A DNA stretch of 6,613 nucleotides from a bacterium (lineage in GTDB: Bacteria > UBA9089 > CG2-30-40-21 > SBAY01), in assembly GCA_030018635.1 (NCBI GenBank), contig JASEHU010000118.1:1-6613 (forward strand), given 5' to 3'. Both the position numbers and the translations under genes were made by a program. The notes under the pieces were generated by a model, which saw nothing but the letters and a program-made list of their open reading frames with translations, did not search any database and was not told the DNA's origin. This document shows positions 1 through 6,300 of this stretch, piece after piece; the first letter of the stretch is position 1; each line of letters opens with the position of its first letter.

Positions 1-172
1 CAAACTTTTGCTGCCTTTCTACAATATTTCCCCCAATATTCCAATATAATTTTATTAACTCTCTGTTTAATCCACGATAAGCAGTAATACGAGCAGAGAC
101 AATCTTTTCCTTTATCTCTTTTACGAATTGAAGGTAATCAGATACTTGTATCGTTTCTTTTTTACTTGTCAT
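1..172 (-). CDS. DUF1016/YhcG-family protein B, N-terminal part only (cut by window edge)
   Basis: The gene starts at the ATG at 172-170 and runs off the left edge after 57 complete codons, so only the N-terminal domain is visible. The text around NRELIKLYWNIG and IVERQQ matches the DUF1016 N-terminal domain, a predicted helical nucleic-acid-binding region that precedes a PD-(D/E)XK nuclease domain in this family. Over about 45 residues it is roughly half identical to the complete DUF1016 gene further right in the window, so it is a diverged paralogue rather than a recent copy. The start is supported by a strong ribosome-binding site (AAAGGAG, 7 bases of spacing) and by the overlapping stop of a methylase-tail relic (TAATG). 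An in-frame ATG at 229-227 exists but lacks a comparable site and would read through the relic in another frame. The nuclease domain, if present, lies outside the window. Confidence 0.85.
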   Translation of the reverse strand, partial: MTSKKETIQVSDYLQFVKEIKEKIVSARITAYRGLNRELIKLYWNIGGNIVERQQKF

Positions 173-234
173 TATTTTGCTCCTTTGGCACTCCCCTCCA
201 CAATGGCTATCTCCTCCTCGGTCAAGCATTTTCT
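172..234 (-). pseudogene. Methylase C-terminal tail relic, copy 3
   Basis: An open segment after a TAG at 237-235 reads, from codon 225-223, LTEEEIAIVEG followed by SAKGAK and a TAA at 174-172. LTEEEIAIVEG is identical in protein to the tail relic at 1386-1520 and close to the end of the live methylase (LTEEEIKIIER). In 33 bases, 28 match copy 2 and all five differences are synonymous. No start codon or upstream domain is present, so this is a C-terminal fragment. Homology stops abruptly before the leucine: the expected ELYG codons are absent. The TAA shares one base with the ATG of the DUF1016 gene that follows (TAATG). I read it as the scar of a former methylase gene that directly preceded that nuclease gene. 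The fragment is short, but its place at a third gene boundary makes chance unlikely. Confidence 0.7.
180..186 (-). promoter_or_regulatory. Ribosome-binding site of DUF1016 gene B
   Basis: AAAGGAG lies 7 bases upstream of the ATG at 172-170. It fixes that start over the in-frame ATG at 229-227. It sits inside the last codons of the methylase-tail relic, so translation of an intact methylase would originally have been coupled to this gene. Confidence 0.75.
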
Positions 235-239
235 CTAAC

Positions 240-300
240 AATAGAACACTGATGACACGGATTTAACGGATTTTCACTGATTTTTTATCCGTGTTCTATT
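240..300. repeat. 61-bp imperfect palindrome, likely dispersed intergenic repeat
   Basis: The outer arms AATAGAACAC (240-249) and GTGTTCTATT (291-300) are perfect 10-bp inverted repeats. A second left arm, ACACGGAT (255-262), is complementary to ATCCGTGT (287-294), so the right arm can pair with either. The interior repeats a short degenerate unit (ACACGGATTT, AACGGATTTT, CACTGATTTTT). It lies between the DUF1016 A gene and the third methylase-tail relic. Such short palindromes with internal iterations often occur in many copies per genome, but copy number cannot be judged here. It could form a hairpin in the transcript on either strand. It lacks the GC-rich stem plus clean U-run expected of a strong terminator for the leftward genes. 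Confidence 0.65.
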
Positions 301-370
301 CTAAATAAATCAATAAACTCAACAACATCCGCTAAAATTCTATTTGTTTAGTTCTTCCCTCTAATTTCAT
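285..370 (-). pseudogene. Orphan, apparently frameshifted ORF start after DUF1016 A
   Basis: An ATG at 370-368 overlaps the stop of the DUF1016 A gene as ATGA and reads MKLEGRTKQIEF before a TAG at 334-332. In the neighbouring frame the sequence continues ILADVVEFIDLFRIEHG to a TAA at 287-285. Adding one T to the TTTT run at 337-334 would join the two into one protein-like stretch of 28 residues, reading EFLADVVEF across the junction. This suggests the start of a decayed gene with a one-base deletion, then truncated at the palindromic repeat, which supplies the last codons. I do not recognise the family. The evidence is only the ATGA overlap and the protein-like character of both pieces, so chance is possible. 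Confidence 0.3.
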
Positions 371-1389
371 TCTATAATCTCAACACTCTCTGCCAGTTCT
401 TTTGAAGAAGGCAAGTATTTTGACAACTGTTTAGGCAGTGTTTTCTTTATGGTGTAGGTGGAAACGCCAATCGGTTTATTGACATCTTTTAACGCATATT
501 CAACGATTGTTCGGTTCTTACCCTTGCAGATAATAATTCCGATGGAAGGATTCTCGTCCTTCATTTTCAATCTATCATTGATTGCTGAAAGGTAAAATTG
601 CATCTTGCCGGCGTATTCGGGCTTAAAATTTCCAATCTTCAACTCGATAGCGACAAGACATTTTAACTGTCTGTGGTATAAGAGCAAGTCAATAAAAAAT
701 TCCTCACCGTCTATCTCTATACGATATTGATTCCCGATAAAACAAAAACACCCTCCCATCTCTAACAGAAACTTACGAACAATATTCATAAGGCTGCGTT
801 CTAGTTCTCTCTCAAGATGCTCTTCGCCAAGCTCAAGGAAATCAAAAGTATATTCGTCTTTTACCGCTAATTTTGCCTGATGGCGTATTTTTGCAGGAAC
901 TGTCTTATCAAAATTCGTCTGATTGGCAAGCATCTTTTCAAAGGATTGATTTTCAATCTGACGAATAAGTACATTCTTTGTCCAGCCGAATTTTTTGGTC
1001 ATAGTAATGTAAAACTCACGCGCTTGATTTTCTTTGCAACGACTCATAATAATTAAGTGTTTGGTCCAGCTAATTTCTCCAACCAATGGTTGGAGATTTG
1101 TATCTCTATAATATTCCAGATAAAATTGACGCATATACCAAAGATTTTGCACTGAAAACCCTTTTATCCCTGAAAACTCTTTTTGTAAATCCCGGGCAAG
1201 ATTCTCAACCACAGATTTACCCCAGCCATATTCTTTTTGTCTTTCTGCTATCATCCTTCCAATATCCCAATAGAGTTCTATAAGTTCTCTATTTACCTGC
1301 TTTAATGCTTCATATTGAGCCTTATATATTCGTTCTTTAATATCCGTTAGAAAATCTTTGTATTTTGAATTCTCAAAAAGTTTACTCAT
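367..1389 (-). CDS. DUF1016/YhcG-family PD-(D/E)XK nuclease (A)
   Basis: This 340-residue protein has the standard two-domain layout and about the usual length of the family. The N-terminal DUF1016 domain covers about residues 10-160, with NRELIELYWDIG at 33-44 and AERQKEYGWG just after. The C-terminal nuclease domain covers about 205-330. Its putative PD-(D/E)XK residues are visible: D234 in FFIDLLLYH, then E249 and K251 in AIELKIG. The family is predicted to cut or process DNA, is structurally related to Holliday-junction resolvase-type nucleases, and is often found near restriction-modification and mobile genes; its substrate is not known to me. The ATG at 1389-1387 overlaps the stop of an upstream methylase-tail relic (ATGA) and has a GGAGGGGG site 7 bases upstream, so the start is well supported. 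With both catalytic motifs intact, it is probably active. A second family member starts about 195 bases downstream. Confidence 0.92.
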   Translation of the reverse strand: MSKLFENSKYKDFLTDIKERIYKAQYEALKQVNRELIELYWDIGRMIAERQKEYGWGKSVVENLARDLQKEFSGIKGFSVQNLWYMRQFYLEYYRDTNLQPLVGEISWTKHLIIMSRCKENQAREFYITMTKKFGWTKNVLIRQIENQSFEKMLANQTNFDKTVPAKIRHQAKLAVKDEYTFDFLELGEEHLERELERSLMNIVRKFLLEMGGCFCFIGNQYRIEIDGEEFFIDLLLYHRQLKCLVAIELKIGNFKPEYAGKMQFYLSAINDRLKMKDENPSIGIIICKGKNRTIVEYALKDVNKPIGVSTYTIKKTLPKQLSKYLPSSKELAESVEIIE

Positions 1390-1520
1390 TTTCTTACCCC
1401 CTCCACAATGGCGATTTCCTCTTCTGTTAAACCGTATAACTCATACACCAGACGGTCAATCTCTGCCTCCAAAGCACTGGTGTCAGCATTGGGGTCGGAT
1501 TTTTTCAGGGAGAGGATTTG
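1386..1520 (-). pseudogene. Methylase C-terminal tail relic, copy 2
   Basis: Reading from 1520 to the TGA at 1388-1386 gives QILSLKKSDPNADTSALEAE, then IDRLVYELYGLTEEE and IAIVEGVRK. This is a near match to the last 41 residues of the live methylase. At DNA level, 1432-1520 matches 3415-3503 at 84 of 89 positions without gaps, and 1398-1431 matches 3381-3414 at 22 of 34. The frame is open from 1541, after a TAA at 1544-1542, but has no ATG and no methylase domains, so it is a fragment. Its stop overlaps the DUF1016 A start as ATGA, the arrangement of two genes once translated together. Near the upstream end, homology with the live gene is lost just past the QIL codons. The fragment indicates that a different methylase once sat directly before DUF1016 A. 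Confidence 0.88.
1397..1404 (-). promoter_or_regulatory. Ribosome-binding site of DUF1016 gene A, inside methylase-tail relic
   Basis: GGAGGGGG lies 7 bases upstream of the ATG at 1389-1387. The same bases are the GAG GGG codons of the relic's VEG residues, so the methylase C-terminus doubled as the ribosome-binding site of the next gene. This gives a reason for the relic to persist after its methylase was lost. Confidence 0.75.
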
Positions 1521-1556
1521 ACAATTGAATAACTTCCCTCTTTATTACTTCTTATG

Positions 1557-1604
1557 TTAACTATTTAACCTCCCCACTTCATCCATCTGAGGCTTAAAAA
1601 CCAT
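1557..1604 (-). other. 15-codon orphan ORF directly after the TcmP fusion gene
   Basis: An ATG two bases after the TcmP-radical SAM stop reads MVFKPQMDEVGRLNS and then TAA. An AAGGA lies six bases upstream within the last codons of the preceding gene, a convincing ribosome-binding site. The peptide looks like the beginning of an ordinary protein rather than a complete gene. It ends 36 bases before the recognisable part of methylase-tail relic 2. It may be the truncated start of a gene lost when the cassettes were joined, or of the very methylase whose tail follows. A functional micropeptide or chance cannot be excluded. I do not recognise it. Confidence 0.3.
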
Positions 1605-1606
1605 AT

Positions 1607-3373
1607 TTATTCCTTAAAGATATCTACTGTTTTATTTTTACTTAAAGGGGTGCCAAATTTTATATGGTATTTTATATTATTTCTTTCACAGAAATTTATT
1701 ACCCTCTGCGACATTGCGTTATAAAAATCATCATTGTTTTTCCATGTTTGAGAATAATTATTATTGTATTCAGTCAACCTACGATAGTTCAATTTTCCAA
1801 AAATTATCTTTTTCACAAATGAGATTTCTTCTAAGATCTTTTCAATGTCTCCTGCGGTTGCATCAAGTTCTGGTGTTGGATATGGCTCCAAACTAACCCA
1901 TGTTCTTAATCCGTTGTCAGATAACTTTTTTAAGCTCGCAATCCGTTCTTCATAAGGTGCTGAAAAAGGCTCAAACTTATTTTTAAAGTCCTTACTCAAT
2001 GAAACTAATGTAATTCCATATTCATTGTTTTCTAAAAATTTCTTCTTGTCTAAAATTTCGTTAGGATATACTCCTTTTGTTAAAGTTGTTATTCTTATAC
2101 CTTCTTCATTTAACTTTTTAATTATCTTTAATGTCATTTCTTTTATTTCTGGTATTAAATCTTTTTTGTCGCAGTTATACATAAAGGGGTCACTCATAAA
2201 ACATAAATGAACAAAATCTATTTCATTCTTATATTTAGGAATTTCTTTTTCCAAAAGTTCTAAAGCATTTTCAACAATTCTTGGTATTTTCCAATCTTCG
2301 TAATCTTTAACCCAACCAAATTTTTTAGCCATCATTATAGCATAACAAGGGAATTTACAGCCGTGTTTACATCCCATAATGTGGTTAATTGTCCAATTCC
2401 CATACTCAACCTTAGTTTTGTAAAGCAATGATTTTCTCTTTATTGTTAGAATATCAGATGATACTGTTAGAATCCCTTCTTTATAAAATTCGCTTCCACC
2501 AAATAGAGTCGGACCTAATATCTTCTCTTTTTGCCGACTATAAATATCTTTGACTATATCTGTAATTGATGATTTCTTTGAAGCGAAGAGAAGATAATAT
2601 AAAATATCATTTCTATCCGGATATTTTATATCATAAGCAACTATTCTTAGATTGTTAGAAGTAAAAACAGAACAATAATCTTTTAGAATTTCAATGTCAG
2701 ATTTAATAACATTGACATCTTCTCCTATAAATTGTGTTAATGTTTCTATGGTTTTTATTTCTTTAACATTGAGATTTTCTTGTCGATGTAATTTTTTTGC
2801 TATTCCACTTGTTCTTCTAACTCCTTCTAAGATATAGTTAAATACTATATCTTTAGGATTTTTTAACTTTACAATTTCCTGGATAGTAGTTTTTTTGATT
2901 TGTAATCCTGTCGGGTCTATAAATACAAGAAGAGGATATTTGCCATCGCTTTTTATTTGATTTATGATTTCTCCTATAACTGAATTACAATTATTGTTGA
3001 AATATATTATTTCAACAATATTTTTTATTTGGGAATTTTCGCTGATAAATTTTTCAACCTCTTCTTTTAGGAAATCAAAATTGCTTTTATCTTTCTCAAT
3101 AAAAAATAATTTTATTTTTAAATTCGGTCTAAATTTGTCTTTTTTATCAACAATTTTTTCAAGAAAAATAAGAGGTGAGCCACTTACTTCATTGTTATTG
3201 TCTATATATTTACCTCGCCCAACAAATAAATCTATGACATACCACTCATTTTTAACCCAATTTTGTTTGTTCCAGATTGTAAGCCATATCCCAAAAACTT
3301 TTTCTAATATTTCAAGTTTAGTTTTTGTAGACGGTCTATTGCTTATATCCCACAAAGTTTTACTGTTTTTCAT
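1607..3373 (-). CDS. TcmP-like / radical-SAM-like fusion protein (three-Cys-motif system)
   Basis: This 588-residue ORF joins two parts normally expected as separate neighbouring genes. Residues about 1-290 resemble the three-Cys-motif partner TcmP: TKTKLEILEKVF near the start, a Rossmann/methyltransferase-like glycine motif DLFVGRGKY at 48-56, GSPL at 65-68, FFIEKD at 90-95 and FIDPTG at 151-156. Residues about 310-588 are a radical-SAM-like domain with C335, C339 and C343 in GCKHGCKFPCYA, followed by HLCFMSDPF and TLTKGVYP. The cysteine spacing is CxxxCxxxC instead of the classical CxxxCxxC. The reaction is unknown to me; a nucleic-acid or peptide modification role is inference. The ATG follows the methylase stop by four bases and has a ribosome-binding site overlapping that stop, so the pair should be co-translated. 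Sampled GC is low (about 17-38% per 60 bases), below the methylase core, consistent with separate acquisition. No frameshift or internal stop is seen. Confidence 0.82.
   Translation of the reverse strand: MKNSKTLWDISNRPSTKTKLEILEKVFGIWLTIWNKQNWVKNEWYVIDLFVGRGKYIDNNNEVSGSPLIFLEKIVDKKDKFRPNLKIKLFFIEKDKSNFDFLKEEVEKFISENSQIKNIVEIIYFNNNCNSVIGEIINQIKSDGKYPLLVFIDPTGLQIKKTTIQEIVKLKNPKDIVFNYILEGVRRTSGIAKKLHRQENLNVKEIKTIETLTQFIGEDVNVIKSDIEILKDYCSVFTSNNLRIVAYDIKYPDRNDILYYLLFASKKSSITDIVKDIYSRQKEKILGPTLFGGSEFYKEGILTVSSDILTIKRKSLLYKTKVEYGNWTINHIMGCKHGCKFPCYAIMMAKKFGWVKDYEDWKIPRIVENALELLEKEIPKYKNEIDFVHLCFMSDPFMYNCDKKDLIPEIKEMTLKIIKKLNEEGIRITTLTKGVYPNEILDKKKFLENNEYGITLVSLSKDFKNKFEPFSAPYEERIASLKKLSDNGLRTWVSLEPYPTPELDATAGDIEKILEEISFVKKIIFGKLNYRRLTEYNNNYSQTWKNNDDFYNAMSQRVINFCERNNIKYHIKFGTPLSKNKTVDIFKE
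2992..3020. repeat. Perfect 13-bp inverted repeat inside the TcmP coding region
   Basis: The arms 2992-3004 and 3008-3020 are perfectly complementary around a three-base loop, all AT-rich. On the plus strand the hairpin is followed at once by six T residues (3021-3026), which resembles an intrinsic terminator for antisense transcription. On the minus (coding) strand no U-run follows. The stem codes for residues near position 120-128 of the fusion protein. AT-rich sequence produces such palindromes by chance more often than average, so function is uncertain. Confidence 0.45.
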
Positions 3374-3377
3374 TGAT

Positions 3378-3386
3378 TCACCTCTC
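3378..3386 (-). promoter_or_regulatory. Ribosome-binding site of the TcmP fusion gene, overlapping the methylase stop
   Basis: GAGAGGTGA covers the last methylase codons and its TGA stop; AGAGG lies 7 bases before the ATG at 3373-3371. As at the DUF1016 A gene, the methylase C-terminal codons provide the initiation signal for the downstream gene, so translational coupling is expected. Confidence 0.75.
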
Positions 3387-6300
3387 TATAATTTTTATTT
3401 CTTCCTCAGTCAAGCCGTATAACTCATACACCAGACGGTCAATCTCTGCCTCCAATACACTGGTGTCGGCATTGGGGTCGGATTTTTTTAGGAAGAGGAT
3501 TTGGTTGACAAGGGCGATGAAGGGTTGTTGTAGTTTAATCCCTGTTCTTACTTCTGAATCATAATTCATAATATGCAATATTTCTTCATAGTTTAATCCA
3601 TAAAAATACTTGCATAACACCAAATCAATCATATCAATCTGGTCTTTGATATTACTTGTTAAAAATCTATCCCTTTCTTTATCAAAGACAGAAAAAAGCG
3701 AATTCATAAGCGATTTACTAAGTTTAGTCAGTAATCTATCTTGTCTTCTAATAAATTTTTCTTCAGGTATAGGCATTTCGTTCAAAATATCAAAATTCAT
3801 GTGTCTTCCATCTCCGTACAACCTAAACCAGAAATAAAAAAGAGATGAATTTATTAAAAGCAACACGAAATTAGAATATGATTGCTTTACTGATATTGGT
3901 TTAATTTCACTACTTTTATACGGCTCTTTATCCCAGACATTATACCAATAGTTTCCACTTGTCCTAACCCAAATCCTTTCTCCTCCTTTGTCTTGAATAG
4001 CTTCTTTAGCTTTATATTTAAAAGACAATAATTTATTAAGGATATCAATGTTTATTGTTTCACCAATTTTAGGAAGACGATGTTTTTGAGAATATTTTGC
4101 CCCAATAGGCAATAAAAGATTATCTACATTGCTAACATGGATACTATGAATATCAGGTGTTTCTCTAAACATTCTACTTGTAAAAATACCTTTTTTGTAA
4201 GGAGAATTTTTATTAAAGCACTTAATTATTGAGACTGTTTGAGTCATGCTTTCAAAAATTCTGCACTTATCTCTATCAAAGGTATAAACATAATTTTCAG
4301 CAAAACCTTTTGCCATTAGTTCTCTGCTTTTTGAAAAATCTTTACTAAATGTTATGGCGTAGGTTATTATAAATATCAAATTGCCATGCTCCTTTAGTAA
4401 AGTAAAACCTCTTTCTATAAAAGGACTCGAAATATCAGAAAGAGTGGAGAATGGATATTTATTGTCCATTGATTTTTTTTCGTGAGATTTTAATAAATTA
4501 CCATACGGTGGATTGGCAATCGCCACATCAAATCCATCTTTTATCCCGAACATCCATTCTGCGTCAAAGAAACCGGCAGAGGCATTCTGATCATAAGGCT
4601 CCCAATGGACAAGTTTGTCTGTTATATCAGAAGGCCAACCATCTCTTTTGAGCAGTCCTGAAATTTCCGCTCTTAGCCGTTCATCTTCTTTACGATAGTT
4701 CTCTTTTGTTTGCGGTGTGCGGGCTGTAAAGTGACGCTCACGCACCTTTTTCAGTTCTTCTTCCTTGCTGTCTATTTCTGGATTTCGCAAAGTCATCTGG
4801 GCTGGTTTTTCAATCCCAATCAATGTGTTGGCAGCAACGAATTTGGTCTCCAGATTTGGCAGTGGCCTCACTCCCATATTCTGTTTGGTTGCATCTGTTT
4901 TCTGGTCAACAATGAGAGAGATAAAGAATCGAAGTTTGGCAATCTGGCAAGCTATCGGTTGTATATCCACACCGTAGATACAATTCTCAATCAGGTATAA
5001 TTTCCTGCCGTAGTCCAGTTCATTGTTCGCAAATGCTGTTTCAATATCTTCAAGCAATTTCTCCCTGACAGTGCTGTCCGGGATTTCCAACACCTTGTCT
5101 TTCTGCTTCTGTTTCCATCTCTGGTTATCGGGGTCTAATTTCCTTAAGATGTAGACCAGTTTGTGTAGAATACCCATAGGGAATGCACCTGAGCCGCAGG
5201 CAGGGTCAAGTATTTTTATATTATCTATGGCGTCAACCAATAGAGATACTTCCTGATCGGTGAATTTATGCTCCTCTTCCGTGTAGGAAAAGAGATGTCG
5301 GAGATGCTCATCCTTGTCATTATCACTTATAATCGCATTTGAGAGATATGCCAGAAGCGATTCATCCACCATATAATTGACTATCTCTCTGGGAGTATAA
5401 TATGAGCCTGTCTGTTTTCTGGCAGTGGTTTGGGTTTCTGGGTTATATGAGGCCAGGAGGCTTTCAAACACCTTGCCGAGCAATTCAGGGTCAAGGGCAA
5501 CCTCTTCTTCTATCGGGGTATTTTCTGTAATGGTAAATTTGTAGCTGCCTAAGATGTTAATCAAGCCTTTGACTTTATAGGATTTGTTTTTTGTGCCGTA
5601 GGCTTCATTAAGGTCAACGGACTTTTCAGGAGAAAAGAAGAGCTCATCAGGCACCTTTAGCCTTGTCTCATTGATCGGTCTCTCAGAAAAGCAATCAATT
5701 CTGACCTCATTATCCTGTCCAACATTTTTATCCAGGCACTCAAATAGCCCACCATTAAGAAACGGAATGTTCTCAAACAATACCAGGGACTCCTTCTCTG
5801 TATCAGTAAAAAATCTTGCATAGCGGTAAAAATAAGGTATTCCATATTGGCGGTTTACAAACTTGCGATTATTTGGTTTATCTTTATTCATTTCTGTATT
5901 TAAGGTGGCAAAGAAGAGGTTTTGAAGGATAGCCTTGTAATAGGTGCTGCCTGTCTTATCCGAATAGTTGAGAATACCTTTTAAATGGTTTTGGTCAAAT
6001 AATTCATCAGGAATTAACCCTTTTTCTTTTACGAACCAGATAAAGATGAGCCGGGTAATCAACCTGATAATACTGATAGCGTTTCTTACCTTTTCATCTT
6101 TTTCAACATCATCAGGGAATTTAACATTCTTAACCGCCCAGAGATACCAATGAAAAAGCTCCTCATAAAACTGCTTATTAAGTATGGAAACACTGAACAC
6201 TTCCTGCCAGTATTCGTACAAATCAGAAAAAGAATTGACTGCTTTCTTACCCGCTCTTTCAATAGCAAGACTTTGAAGTATCTTCAGGTGTCCGGTGTGA

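Noticed and set aside
170..229. Upstream in-frame ATG at 229-227 as start of DUF1016 B
   Set aside because: The extra residues read the methylase relic in a different frame and look unlike the family, whereas the ATG at 172 has an AAAGGAG site at ideal distance.
240..300. Strong intrinsic terminator after DUF1016 A
   Set aside because: The stem is interrupted, and on the minus strand the outer palindrome is not followed by a clear U-run; a dispersed repeat is the better description.
1386..1541. Tail relic 2 as a functional small gene
   Set aside because: There is no ATG or convincing start in frame and the text matches only the far C-terminus of the methylase, so it is a fragment.
2964..3422. 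Plus-strand ORF of 152 codons opposite the TcmP gene
   Set aside because: It lies antisense to a well-supported gene and its product is hydrophobic low-complexity text typical of the complement of AT-rich coding DNA; no domain is seen.
4710..5000. Plus-strand ORF of 96 codons opposite the methylase core
   Set aside because: It is the complement of the conserved catalytic region of the methylase, with no recognisable protein features.
6219..6221. TTG as the start of a 947-residue methylase
   Set aside because: The frame stays open to the window edge and the upstream 130 residues look like genuine family sequence, so the gene is partial and starts outside the window.
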